From: Geodermatophilaceae bacterium NBWT11
GTDB taxonomy: Bacteria > Actinomycetota > Actinomycetes > Mycobacteriales > Geodermatophilaceae
Direction: 5' to 3'
DNA: 64,000 nucleotides
Assembly (NCBI GenBank): GCA_014218215.1
Contig: CP043652.1
Coordinates: 1,798,001 to 1,862,000 of the forward strand
The position numbers and the translations under genes were made by a program. Below, piece after piece: positions 43,368 through 51,888 of the stretch (within the stretch, counting starts at the first letter, position 1; every line of letters starts with the position of its first letter). The notes beneath the pieces are model-generated. The model was not told the DNA's origin. It saw only the letters and a list, made by a program, of their open reading frames with translations, and did no database searches.

Positions 43368-45172
43368 CCAGGGGCCGCCACGGCGTCCGGACCGGGGTCG
43401 GGGACGGGGACCGGGACGAGTGCGGGCTGGCGGTACAGCATCAGGGCCACGTCGTCGTCGTGCGCCCCGCCGAGGAGCTGGTCGACCAGGACGCCGGCCA
43501 GCAGCTCGGGGTGCAGGGCGCGGCCGGCGTCGAGCACGCCCAGCGCGCGGGCGATGCCCTCGTCGAGGGCCTCGTCGCGGCGTTCGACCAGCCCGTCGGT
43601 GTACAGCAGCAGGCTGGCGCCGGGCGAGAGCGTCGTCTCGGCCTCCGGGCGGACCCGGTCGGGGAGCACGGCCAACGGCAACGCCTGGGCGTCCAGCAGC
43701 AGCCGGGGCGCCGCGTCGCCGTCGACGACGAGGGCCGGCAGGTGCCCGGCACTGCTGTAGCGGACCACGCCGGTCCGGCGGTCGACCACCGCGCAGAACA
43801 CCGTGCTGCAAGTGGCGCCCCGCACCAGGCCGGCGAAGCGGTCGAGTGCGGACAGCACCTGGGCGGGTCCGTTGGCCTCCAGCAGCAGGGCACGGCCGGC
43901 GCTGCGCAGCTGGCCCATCACCGCGGCCGCGGCCAGGCCGCGGCCGACCACGTCCCCGACGACGACGCCGAAGACGCCGTCGGCGAGCTCCACCACGTCG
44001 TACCAGTCACCGCCCACCTCGAGGGCGCTGGTGGCCGGCTCGTAGCGCACCGCGAAGCCCGGCGGCAGCTCGACCGGGCCGAGGATCGACCGCTGCAGGG
44101 TCTCCGACACCTCGGTGGAGAACCGGGCCGCGGCCCGCTCGGCCTCGGCCAGCTCGATCGCCCGGCGTCGCTCCACCGCGTAGGCCTGCGCGTCGGCCAC
44201 CACCGCGGCGACCTGGGCGGCGACCAACTGCAGGAAGGTGCGGTACTCGGCGTCCAGTGGCAGCTGCGGGTTGGTGCCGAGCACCAGCACGCCCATCGGG
44301 GTGGTCTGGCCGGGCACCGTGAGCGGCAGCGCGACGACGGTCTCGACCTCGGAGCGCTCCCCGGCCTCGGGCAGCACGACGCCGCGGGCGACGTCGGCCA
44401 GGCCCCGCCGCACCGTCACGGTGTCGGTGACCAGCGCCTGCCACACCCAGTCGTCGTCCGAGGCCGGGAGCGGGGTCGCAGCAGCAGCCGCTGCCGGGCC
44501 GCTCAGCCCGACCGCGGCGGCCGCTCGCGCCCCCGACCGGTCGGCGTCGAGCAGGTAGAGCACCCCGAACCGGCAGTCCTCCTGGGCCGTGGCGACGGCC
44601 GAGAGGGCCTCGGTGGCCGCCAGGTCGACGTCCCCGTGCCGGCCGGACCCGGCCGCCGACAGCTGCTGGAGCACGGTCAGCCGGCGGGCACCCAGCACCC
44701 GACCCGTGGTGTCGGTCGTCGTGTTCAGCACCCCGCCCACGCGGCCGTCGGGCTCCAGCACCGGGGAGTAGGAGAACGTGAACCAGGTGTCCTCGTCGTA
44801 CCCGTGCCGGTGCATCACCAGCGGCAGGTCGACGTCGTAGGTCGCCGCGCCGTCGAGCACGGCGTGCAGGCGCCCGCGCAGGGTGGGCCAGAGCTCGGCC
44901 CAGACGTCCTCGCAGCGCTGCCCGAGCGCGGCCGGGTGCTTGTCGCCCAGCATCGGGGCGTACGCGGCGTTGTAGACCATCACCAGGTCCGGGCCCCACA
45001 TCACCAGCATGGGGAAGGGGCAGTTCAGGACGGTGGTGGCGGCCGTCCGCAGGGTGTCCGGCCAGCCGTTGGGCGGGCCCAGCGGGCTGGCCGACCAGTC
45101 GGTGGAGAGCACCAGCTCACGGTGTTCGGAGTCGGTGCCTGCCACGAAGAACGGGTCGGTGCGTCCTGGCAC
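43364..45172 (-). CDS. PAS-GAF-SpoIIE/PP2C serine phosphatase
   Basis: 602 aa from GTG 45172, with GAGGAGG upstream. Residues 30-150 form a PAS-like domain (FPMLVMWGPDLVMVYNAAYAPM), residues about 175-340 a GAF domain, and residues about 370-580 the SpoIIE-type PP2C domain (EVGGDWYDVVEL, VVVGDVVGRGLAAA, YSSAGHLPALVV, LLLYTDGLVERR). The metal-binding Asp residues of GGDWYD, GDVVG and TDG are present. Likely controls an anti-sigma/anti-anti-sigma switch. First gene of a three-gene overlapping operon. Confidence 0.92.
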   Translation of the reverse strand: MPGRTDPFFVAGTDSEHRELVLSTDWSASPLGPPNGWPDTLRTAATTVLNCPFPMLVMWGPDLVMVYNAAYAPMLGDKHPAALGQRCEDVWAELWPTLRGRLHAVLDGAATYDVDLPLVMHRHGYDEDTWFTFSYSPVLEPDGRVGGVLNTTTDTTGRVLGARRLTVLQQLSAAGSGRHGDVDLAATEALSAVATAQEDCRFGVLYLLDADRSGARAAAAVGLSGPAAAAAATPLPASDDDWVWQALVTDTVTVRRGLADVARGVVLPEAGERSEVETVVALPLTVPGQTTPMGVLVLGTNPQLPLDAEYRTFLQLVAAQVAAVVADAQAYAVERRRAIELAEAERAAARFSTEVSETLQRSILGPVELPPGFAVRYEPATSALEVGGDWYDVVELADGVFGVVVGDVVGRGLAAAAVMGQLRSAGRALLLEANGPAQVLSALDRFAGLVRGATCSTVFCAVVDRRTGVVRYSSAGHLPALVVDGDAAPRLLLDAQALPLAVLPDRVRPEAETTLSPGASLLLYTDGLVERRDEALDEGIARALGVLDAGRALHPELLAGVLVDQLLGGAHDDDVALMLYRQPALVPVPVPDPGPDAVAAPG

Positions 45173-45243
45173 AGCCCCTCCTCCGTCGTCGGACCGTCGC
45201 GCTGATCATGCAACACGGCACCGACACCCGTGGCCCGCCGACG

Positions 45244-45280
45244 CGACGACCCCCGGTCCGTGGGGGACCGGGGGTCGTCG
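45244..45280 (-). terminator. Hairpin terminator of the Asp23 operon
   Basis: CGACGACCCCCGGTCC - GTGGG - complement, a 16-bp perfect stem, starting about 10 nt past the stop of the last gene of the operon. Confidence 0.8.
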
Positions 45281-45290
45281 GGGGCCGGAC

Positions 45291-45893
45291 TCAGCCCAGC
45301 GAGCGGGCGTTCTCCCGGGGGATGTCCAGCTCGACCCGGGTGGGCAGCCGGTCCAGCTCCAGGGCCTGTCGCAGGTGCGGGAGCGTCGTCCCGGTGACCG
45401 CGCGGTGCACCTGTGCCGGGTCCACCCGGCCGTCGAGCTTCACCCGCAGGTGCAGCGAGGGTGCCGACGGGCTGCCGGACAGGTGCGCCGAGGCCCGGGT
45501 CACCCCGGGCAGGTCGCCGACCTCGTCCTCGACGGCGTGCGTGATCGCCGACCCGTCGATCAGCGTGCGCCCGGACTGCTGGTCGTCGTCGAGCCGGATC
45601 CGGCTCAACCGGTCGGTCTTGGCCTGGGCGACCAGCCAGCGGGCCGAGAGGACGGCGATCAGCAGCGCGACGACCCCGACGACCGGCCAGAACCAGCCCA
45701 TCCGGGCGACGTCGTCGACGGCGGCGTCGACGACCGTGCGGTCGGCCTGCGCCGAGCCGAGGACGCCCAGGCCCAGCAGCGTCCCGAGGACGCCGAGGGC
45801 CAGCAGCAGGAGGCCGAGCACGATCAGCACCGCGCGGTTGGTGCGCACCGCGCCGGGGGTGCGGGTGACCGGTGCGAGGGCGGAGGCGCTCAT
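45291..45893 (-). CDS. AmaP-like membrane protein of the Asp23/Gls24 operon
   Basis: 200 aa from ATG 45893, overlapping the previous stop (ATGA). Two membrane helices (residues 22-45 and about 68-90) followed by a soluble domain (LSRIRLDDDQQSGRTLIDGSAI ... VKLDGRVDPAQVHRAV), the layout of AmaP, which anchors Asp23 proteins to the membrane. Identification rests on topology and context. Last gene of the operon. Confidence 0.75.
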   Translation of the reverse strand: MSASALAPVTRTPGAVRTNRAVLIVLGLLLLALGVLGTLLGLGVLGSAQADRTVVDAAVDDVARMGWFWPVVGVVALLIAVLSARWLVAQAKTDRLSRIRLDDDQQSGRTLIDGSAITHAVEDEVGDLPGVTRASAHLSGSPSAPSLHLRVKLDGRVDPAQVHRAVTGTTLPHLRQALELDRLPTRVELDIPRENARSLG

Positions 45894-46420
45894 GCCGACA
45901 CCTCCTGGAGGTCGATCGAGAGGGACGGGGCCGACGCCAGGCCGAGACCGGCCAGGGCCGAGCCGGCCCGCTCGCGGACCTGCGCGTCCAGCTCGGCGCT
46001 CTGCCGCAGCGGGGTGCGGACGACGAGCGTGGCCTTGCGGGAGGTGACGGTGGAGCGGGTCGAGTCGACCCCGGCCAGCCCGGAGACCGACTGCTCGAGG
46101 GCGCGGCCGACACCGGTGCGGGAGATGGCGGTGACGACGTCGTCGTCCTCGCCCTGCACCACCAGCAGCGTCTTGCGGCGGGGCTTGAGCTCGAGCACGA
46201 GCAGCAGCAGCCCGACGACGCCGACGACGATCGAGATCGTCAGCACGGCGCCGCTGGCCCAGGTGTGCTCGCGCAGCCAGGTGGCGACGCCCTCGTAGGG
46301 CACCAGCAGGTGCCCGGGACGGCCGAGCAGGCCCTGCACGACCTCGGCGACGACGACGATGCCCAGGGCGAGGCCGGCCAGGCCCAGGACCAGGGCGAGC
46401 ACGCGGTCCACGGTGCGCAT
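45890..46420 (-). CDS. DUF6286-type membrane protein
   Basis: 176 aa from ATG 46420, whose A is the last base of the previous stop codon (TGATG). Two membrane helices (residues 8-28 and about 60-80), then VTSRKATLVVRTPLR and a cytoplasmic or extracytoplasmic beta domain. The family is common in actinobacterial Asp23 operons. A partner of the AmaP-like protein by context. Confidence 0.7.
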   Translation of the reverse strand: MRTVDRVLALVLGLAGLALGIVVVAEVVQGLLGRPGHLLVPYEGVATWLREHTWASGAVLTISIVVGVVGLLLLVLELKPRRKTLLVVQGEDDDVVTAISRTGVGRALEQSVSGLAGVDSTRSTVTSRKATLVVRTPLRQSAELDAQVRERAGSALAGLGLASAPSLSIDLQEVSA

Positions 46421-46830
46421 CAGCGGACCCTCTTCTGTTCGGGGGTGTGTTCGACGGTCAGCGCGGCCACCCGGACGTCGACCCGCGCGCTGCGCAGCCC
46501 GACCAGGGTGGTGAGCCGCTCGCCGACGTGCTCGCGGACGCGGCGGGTGACCTGCCGGACGGGGGCGGGCCAGGCGACGGACATGGTGATGTCGACGGTG
46601 GCCTCCTCGCCGTGCACCCGGGCGCTGACCCGGGGCTTGTCGGCGCCGCTCACCGCGACACCGAGGACGCGGCGGGGGCTGCCGGTGGCGGCGTCCACCT
46701 CGGCGGCGGCGGCGGAGGCGATCCGCTCGACGACGCGGTCGGCGATGGTCGTCCGCCCGCGCTCACCGGGCTCGGCGAGCTCGGGGCGGTCGCCCGCCGG
46801 TGCGGGGTCCGCCGTGGTCGGCGTGCTCAC
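46420..46830 (-). CDS. Asp23/Gls24 family envelope-stress protein
   Basis: 136 aa from GTG 46830, overlapping the previous stop. GKTTIADRVVERIASAAAAEV-like opening (here GRTTIADRVVERIASAAAAEV), then a Val-rich amphipathic core (VTDTMSVAWPAP-like, TLVGLRSARVDVRVAALTVEH) typical of Asp23. These proteins coat the inner face of the membrane and stabilise the envelope under stress. Confidence 0.82.
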   Translation of the reverse strand: MSTPTTADPAPAGDRPELAEPGERGRTTIADRVVERIASAAAAEVDAATGSPRRVLGVAVSGADKPRVSARVHGEEATVDITMSVAWPAPVRQVTRRVREHVGERLTTLVGLRSARVDVRVAALTVEHTPEQKRVR

Positions 46831-47021
46831 CGGTCTCGGCGGGCGCGGTCGCTCGCCGAGTTCATCAGCGAGGACAGGTCGAGCTGGCCCTCGAGGACCT
46901 TGCCGGCGGCGAAGCCGATCGCGGCGAGGACGGCGACGAGGACGAAGGCACCGAAGCCGCCGAAGGCGCCGGCGAGGCCGAGCACCATCCCGACGACGAG
47001 GCCGACTGTGCTGGGACGCAT
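46827..47021 (-). CDS. DUF2273-like small membrane protein
   Basis: 64 aa from ATG 47021. Hydrophobic helices (TVGLVVGMVLGLAGAFGGFG, AFVLVAVLAAIGFAAGKVLE) then a polar tail DLSSLMNSASDRARR. DUF2273 proteins occur next to Asp23 and AmaP in many Gram-positive genomes. Stop overlaps the following Asp23 start. Confidence 0.8.
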   Translation of the reverse strand: MRPSTVGLVVGMVLGLAGAFGGFGAFVLVAVLAAIGFAAGKVLEGQLDLSSLMNSASDRARRDR

Positions 47022-47083
47022 GGTCTGACTCCTTGGACGAGGGTCGTACCGGGACTCCGGTGCGACGGGGGTGGTGGGGGCTC

Positions 47084-47362
47084 TCAGCGCAGGCGGGTCG
47101 AGCGCCGGGCGCTCGTGCGTGCCTTGCGCCAGCGGCGGAGTGCCCGCAGCGGCGCGGTGCGCAGCCGGCGGGTCACCACGACGGTCACCGGGCCGCGGGG
47201 GGCGGAGGCGGTGCCGCCGGCGTGCCGGGCCCGGAGGGCGGCGAGCCCGGTGGCGAAGGCCTCCGGGTCGCCGCCGACGTCGGGGTGGTGCGCCCGGACG
47301 AACGCCCGCTCGGCCGCCCGCTGGGCGCGGTCGGTGCCGGGCGTGCGTCCGGGGGTGGTCAC
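47084..47362 (-). CDS. Small DnaJ-like protein with HPD motif
   Basis: 92 aa from GTG 47362, overlapping the previous stop. RAQRAAERAFVRAHHPDVGG includes the J-domain HPD tripeptide at residues 26-28 with the helix before it, but only about half of a J domain is present and the tail is very Arg-rich (RRLRTAPLRALRRWRK). It may be a truncated or minimal J-like peptide recruiting DnaK to the envelope-stress complex, or an Arg-rich nucleic-acid binder. The HPD could be chance in a small protein. Confidence 0.6.
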   Translation of the reverse strand: MTTPGRTPGTDRAQRAAERAFVRAHHPDVGGDPEAFATGLAALRARHAGGTASAPRGPVTVVVTRRLRTAPLRALRRWRKARTSARRSTRLR

Positions 47363-47718
47363 GGCGTGTCGTCCGCGGGGTCGTCCTCGGGCTCCGGGTC
47401 ACCGGGCAGCGCGACGTCGTCGACGTGCACGTCGGTGCGTGCGCCCGGCGCGGCCGCCGCGACGGCGGCCCGGACCTGACCGGCGACCTCGGTCATCGGC
47501 GTCCCGTAGTGGGCGACGACGTGCACGGCCAGGTCGGCGAGACCGCCGGCGGCGTCCTCACGGACGACGACGCCGGTCACCCGCCGGCCCGGCAGGTACG
47601 TCGCGGCGGCACCGAAGGCGCCCCCGGACAGCCGGGCGACCGCCGGGCACGCGAGCACTGCCGCCGCGACGACCTCGGGGTCGACTCCGGCGACGAGCGT
47701 GCGGCCCGGGGAGGTCAC
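47359..47718 (-). CDS. Asp23/Gls24-like protein
   Basis: 119 aa from GTG 47718, overlapping the previous stop. Ala/Val-rich Asp23-like core (VTGVVVREDAAGGLADLAVHVVAHYG, VRAAVAAAAPGARTDVHVDDVAL split across two strands) and an acidic tail. Weaker match than the genes on either side, but position between Asp23 genes and length support it. Confidence 0.68.
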   Translation of the reverse strand: MTSPGRTLVAGVDPEVVAAAVLACPAVARLSGGAFGAAATYLPGRRVTGVVVREDAAGGLADLAVHVVAHYGTPMTEVAGQVRAAVAAAAPGARTDVHVDDVALPGDPEPEDDPADDTP

Positions 47719-48182
47719 TGGACCCGGCTGGGTGCGGGCTGCTCGTCCTCGGAGGAGGACTCGTCGGAGGGCAGGTGGATGTCGTCGACGGAGATGTTGA
47801 CCTCGACGACCTCCAGGCCGGTCATCTGCTGCAGGCTCTGGATGACGTTGCGGCGGATGCCGGCGGCGAGGTCGGCGATCGCGACGCCGTACTCGACGAC
47901 CACGTCGATGTCGATCGCGGCCTGGGTCTCCCCGACCTCGACCGAGACGCCCTGGGAGACGTTGGTGCCACCGGAGCCCGGGATGCGCTCACGGATGGCG
48001 CCGAAGGCGCGGGCAGCGCCGCCGCCGAGGCGGTACACGCCGTTGACCTCACGCGCGGCCATGCCGGCGATCTTGGAGACCACGGTGTCGGCGATGGTGG
48101 TCTTGCCCTGGCTCGACACCAGTTCGGTGGAGCTGCTGCTCGTGGTGCTCTTGCTGCTGGTGCTGGCGGTCGACTCGGTCAT
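47715..48182 (-). CDS. Asp23/Gls24 family envelope-stress protein
   Basis: 155 aa from ATG 48182. Ser/Thr-rich N-terminus, then GKTTIADTVVSKIAGMAAREV and VYRLGG, the classical Asp23 opening, followed by VEVGETQAAIDIDVVVEYGV and MTGLEVVEVNISVDDIHL. Acidic C-terminus. The best-preserved Asp23 member of the operon. Confidence 0.92.
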   Translation of the reverse strand: MTESTASTSSKSTTSSSSTELVSSQGKTTIADTVVSKIAGMAAREVNGVYRLGGGAARAFGAIRERIPGSGGTNVSQGVSVEVGETQAAIDIDVVVEYGVAIADLAAGIRRNVIQSLQQMTGLEVVEVNISVDDIHLPSDESSSEDEQPAPSRVQ

Positions 48183-48262
48183 CGTCGTCCTCTCGCTGGG
48201 GGCCCTGAGCACGGGCCGCTGGAAGTGCGCTCGGGAACTAGGAGTCCCCTCGTGGGGGATCC

Positions 48263-48919
48263 TCACGCGCCGTCCCCGGTGATCTGGTTCACACCGTCCT
48301 CCTCGAGGTCGGCGACGTGCACGTCGACCTCGACGACGTCCAGCCCGGTCAGCTCCCCGACACCGGCCACGACCGAGCGCCGGACGTCCTCGGCCAGCTG
48401 CGGCAGGGGGTGGCCGGGGGCGACGGTCAGCTGCACGGTGACCACGACCCGTCGTCCGGCCACCCCGATGCCCATGGCCCCGGCCCGCTGCGCCGCCGTC
48501 GGGCCGGTGGTCCACTCGGCCCGCACGGCGGCGACCGCCGCCGGCGGCGGGGCGGCCTGCCCGCGCACCGACCGCACGCCCTCGACCCGCTGGGCGGCGC
48601 GGCGGGCGACGACGGCGACCACCCAGGCGGCCACCCGGGTGACGCCGTCCCGCTCGGGGACGACGGCGTGCCAGGCGTGCGTGGCCATCGCGCTGACCCG
48701 TTCCATCACCTTCACGTCCAGGCCGACCGGCGTGGCGGGGGGCTCCTCCTCCAGCGCGCGCACCGGGGCCCACAGCTCGGCGAGCTCGGCCAGCGCGGCA
48801 CGGCAGTGCGGGCAGGCCCGCTGGTGCTCGGGGTCGACGGGGTCGGCGCCGTCGGCGACCTGGTCGAGCAGGTCGTCCAGGCTGCAGCCGCAGGCCAGCT
48901 CGCGCGCCGGGCCGGTCAC
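48263..48919 (-). CDS. Zinc anti-sigma domain fused to an Asp23-like domain
   Basis: 218 aa from GTG 48919, overlapping the sigma factor stop by GTGA. Residues 1-50 hold ACGCSLDD and HQRACPHCRA, an HxxxCxxC zinc anti-sigma signature. The C-terminal half (VKVMERVSAMATHAW..., VVVTVQLTVAPGHPLPQLAEDVRRSVV, VGELTGLDVVEVDVHV) resembles Asp23. A protein that both holds the ECF sigma factor and belongs to the Asp23 sheet would let envelope state control sigma release (inference). Confidence 0.82.
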   Translation of the reverse strand: MTGPARELACGCSLDDLLDQVADGADPVDPEHQRACPHCRAALAELAELWAPVRALEEEPPATPVGLDVKVMERVSAMATHAWHAVVPERDGVTRVAAWVVAVVARRAAQRVEGVRSVRGQAAPPPAAVAAVRAEWTTGPTAAQRAGAMGIGVAGRRVVVTVQLTVAPGHPLPQLAEDVRRSVVAGVGELTGLDVVEVDVHVADLEEDGVNQITGDGA

Positions 48920-49497
48920 TGCCAGCCCCGCATGGTGTCGAGCAGACTGCGCCGGGCCCGGGCGATGCGGCCCCGGAGGGTGGGTTCGGACACCTCGAGC
49001 ACGCGGGCAGCCTCCAGGTAGGACAGGCCTTCGAACTGGACCAGCACCAGGGCGGCACGCTGGTCGAAGGGCAGGGCACGGACGGCGGCCCGCAGGGCGC
49101 GGGTGCGCTCGGCGTCGACCACCTGGGCGTCGGGGTGCTCGGACGGCGGCACGGGTTCCTCGCCGGTGAGCGGGTCGACGGGCCGGCGGCGGGTGAGCAG
49201 CTGGCGGGCGGCGTTGGTGGTGATCCGGTGCAGCCAGGTGCTGAACGCGGCGTCCCCCCGGAAGGAGGGCAGCGCCCGCCAGGCGGACACCAGCGCGTCC
49301 TGCGCGACGTCCTCGGCGGCCGCGGACTCCCCGACCAGCCGGTGGGCGACCCGGTAGACCTGGTCGCGGTGCCGGGCCACGAGCACCTCGAAGGCGTCCG
49401 GGCTGCCCTGTTGGGCGCGTCGCACGAGGTAGGCGTCGTCGAGGTGCCGACCGTCGAGGAAGGCGGCGTCGAGGTCGCCGGGCACCGGCGTCGTCAC
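48916..49497 (-). CDS. ECF-type RNA polymerase sigma factor
   Basis: About 193 aa if started at GTG 49497 (GAGGGA 5 nt upstream); GTG 49512 is also possible. Sigma region 2: FEVLVARHRDQVYRVAHRLV, DVAQDALVSAWRALPSF and DAAFSTWLHRITTNAAR. Region 4: ALPFDQRAALVLVQFEGLSY and EAARVLEVSEPTLRGRIARAR. First gene of the Asp23 operon, with its anti-sigma factor next, so it probably drives its own operon. Confidence 0.92.
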   Translation of the reverse strand: MTTPVPGDLDAAFLDGRHLDDAYLVRRAQQGSPDAFEVLVARHRDQVYRVAHRLVGESAAAEDVAQDALVSAWRALPSFRGDAAFSTWLHRITTNAARQLLTRRRPVDPLTGEEPVPPSEHPDAQVVDAERTRALRAAVRALPFDQRAALVLVQFEGLSYLEAARVLEVSEPTLRGRIARARRSLLDTMRGWQ

Positions 49498-49559
49498 CAG
49501 TCCCTCGTCCACGCCGGGAGGGTGCCCGGTGGACGCGCCCGCGAACCCCCGGCGGGCGG

Positions 49560-51779
49560 TCAGCCGCGGAGGCGGGCCCCCACGGGGTCCTCGAGCAGCC
49601 GGGCCGCCTGGTCCAGCGGGACCGGACGCGACCACAGGTACCCCTGCCCGGAGCCGGCCCCGGCGGCGGTCAGCCAGGCCGCCTGCCCGGCGTCCTCGAC
49701 GCCCTCGGCGACGGTGGACAGGTGCAGGGAGTGGCCCATCGCGATGATCGCCTCGGCCAGCGAGGCGCCCTGCTCGGAGGACACCACGTGGTCGACGAAG
49801 GACTTGTCCACCTTGAGCACGTCGACGGGCAGGTCGCGCAGGTGGGCCAGGGAGCTGTAGCCGGTGCCGAAGTCGTCGATGGCGATCCGCACGCCGACGG
49901 CGCGCAGCCGGGCCAGCAGCGGGGCGACCACGTCGGCCCCGGCGAGCACGGCGGTCTCGGTGATCTCCAGGACCAGCCGGTCCGGGGAGAGACCGGTGCG
50001 GGCCAGCGTGCCGGTGACCAGCTCGACGAAGCCCGGTTCGGTCAGCTGGGGGACGGCGACGTTGACCGACATGCTGATCGGCCGGCGGTCGGGGTGCTGG
50101 AGGGTGACCGCGGCCCGGCAGGCCTCGCCGAGGACCCAGGTGCCCAGCGCGACGATCAGCCCGGACTCCTCGGCCAGCGGCACGAAGGCCCCGGGCGGGA
50201 GCAGCCCGCGCACCGGGTGCTGCCAGCGGACCAGGGCCTCGAACCCCTGCACCGTGGGGGTGCCGGGGGTGGTGAGGTCGACGGTGGGCTGGAAGTGCAG
50301 CACCAGCTCGTCGGCCTTCAGCGCTCGTTCCAGGTCCGCCCGCAGCTGCAGCCGCTCCAGGGCCGCGGAGTGCAGGCCGGGCTCGTAGGTCGCGGTACCC
50401 CGCTTGCCGCCGTCCTTGGCCAGGTACATGGCGACGTCGGCGTTGCGCAGCAGGTCGGCCCCGGTGGCGCCCTCGGGGGGTGCGTCGGCCAGGCCGATGC
50501 TCGCCCGCACGACGAGGTGGTGGCCGGCGGCCACCGCCGGGACGGCCAGCGCCTCGTGGATCCGGGCAGCGACCAGGTGGGCCTCGTCGAGGTCGGTGTC
50601 CTCCAGCAGGAGCGCGAACTCGTCGCCGCCGAGCCGGGCGACGGTGTCCCCGTCGCGGGCCAGCCCGGCGAGCCGCGCGCCGACCTCGCTCAGCAGGGCG
50701 TCGCCCACCTCGTGGCCGAAGCGGTCGTTGACCTCCTTGAAGTCGTCGAGGTCGATGAACAGCAGCGAGAGCCGGCGGGTGGACCCGACTCGACGGCGCA
50801 GGGCGTGCTCGAGCCGGTCACCGAACAGCCGGCGGTTGGACAACCCGGTGAGCGGGTCGTGCAGTGCCTGGTGGGTGAGCTGGCGCTCCAGCTCGACCCG
50901 GGCGGTGACGTCCCGGACGGTGAGCACCAGACCCTCGACGGCGGGGTCGGCCAGCTGGTTGCTCAGCACGCCCTCGACGTGCGCCACCCGGCCGTCGGCC
51001 CGGGTGAGCCGGAAGCCGACCGGGTGGTCCCCGTCGGGACGGGCGTCCAGCAGGGCCACCAGCGGCTCGACGTCGGCGGGGTGCACCCGCTGGTGCACCG
51101 GCGTGCCCAGCAGCTCCTCGACCGGGGCGTCGAAGAGCCGGGCGGCCGACCCGGTGGCGTAGCCGAACCGGCCGTCGGTGGTGAGGACGACGATGACGTC
51201 GACGCTGCTGCGCACCAGGCTGGCCAGCCGGCTCTCGGAGGCGACCAGGGTCTGCTGGGCGGTGACCTCGGCCTGCAGCCGGCGGTGCCGGGCGACCAGC
51301 CGGCGGAACCAGGCCATCCAGCCGACCGAGGCGACGACCAGCATCACGGCGTAGGCGATCCAGGCCTGCAGGTCGAGGGTGGCGGCGCGGTCGTCGAGCT
51401 CGGCGGCCAGCACGTCGAGCTCGCTCCGGACGCCGGTCAACGCCTCCGGCCCGCCACGGACGGCGTCCGCGGCGGCGCTGAGGACGGCGACCCGGTCGGC
51501 AGGTGCGTCCAGGGCCTGCAGCTCCGCGGCGGCACGGTCGAGGTCGGTGGCGAACAGGGGGAGGTCGACGGGCATCGCGGCGGCGGCCTCACCGACCAGC
51601 TGGGCGACCACGACCCGCTGGTCGGCGACCGGGGTGGCCCGGGTGTACACGCCGTCCAGCAGCAGGAACTCGGCGCCGATGACGGCCAGGGTGCCGAGCA
51701 CGGTGGCCAGCACCCGCCAGCGGGAGGCCCGGGCGCGCTCCTGGAGCGGCACCGCCACCTCGTCGTCCAGCGTCGACAT
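49560..51779 (-). CDS. Membrane-bound PAS-GGDEF-EAL cyclic-di-GMP enzyme
   Basis: 739 aa from ATG 51779, with GGGGAG upstream. TM helices near residues 30-50 and 145-165 bracket an extracytoplasmic sensor. A PAS domain (about 190-310), a GGDEF domain with intact RLGGDEFALLL near residue 385 and an EAL domain with FEALVRW near 514 and DDFGTGYSSL follow. Both catalytic signatures are intact, so it could make or degrade c-di-GMP. An alternative upstream start in the same frame (51809) is less likely. Confidence 0.93.
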   Translation of the reverse strand: MSTLDDEVAVPLQERARASRWRVLATVLGTLAVIGAEFLLLDGVYTRATPVADQRVVVAQLVGEAAAAMPVDLPLFATDLDRAAAELQALDAPADRVAVLSAAADAVRGGPEALTGVRSELDVLAAELDDRAATLDLQAWIAYAVMLVVASVGWMAWFRRLVARHRRLQAEVTAQQTLVASESRLASLVRSSVDVIVVLTTDGRFGYATGSAARLFDAPVEELLGTPVHQRVHPADVEPLVALLDARPDGDHPVGFRLTRADGRVAHVEGVLSNQLADPAVEGLVLTVRDVTARVELERQLTHQALHDPLTGLSNRRLFGDRLEHALRRRVGSTRRLSLLFIDLDDFKEVNDRFGHEVGDALLSEVGARLAGLARDGDTVARLGGDEFALLLEDTDLDEAHLVAARIHEALAVPAVAAGHHLVVRASIGLADAPPEGATGADLLRNADVAMYLAKDGGKRGTATYEPGLHSAALERLQLRADLERALKADELVLHFQPTVDLTTPGTPTVQGFEALVRWQHPVRGLLPPGAFVPLAEESGLIVALGTWVLGEACRAAVTLQHPDRRPISMSVNVAVPQLTEPGFVELVTGTLARTGLSPDRLVLEITETAVLAGADVVAPLLARLRAVGVRIAIDDFGTGYSSLAHLRDLPVDVLKVDKSFVDHVVSSEQGASLAEAIIAMGHSLHLSTVAEGVEDAGQAAWLTAAGAGSGQGYLWSRPVPLDQAARLLEDPVGARLRG

Positions 51780-51888
51780 CGATCTCCCCGCCCGGTGCCC
51801 CCGTGGCACGCATCACCGGGACCTTCGGCCCTGTCGCGCCGGTCGTGCAGCCGTCCCGGCGGGGTTCATCCGCGCGGGTGAGCCGGTC

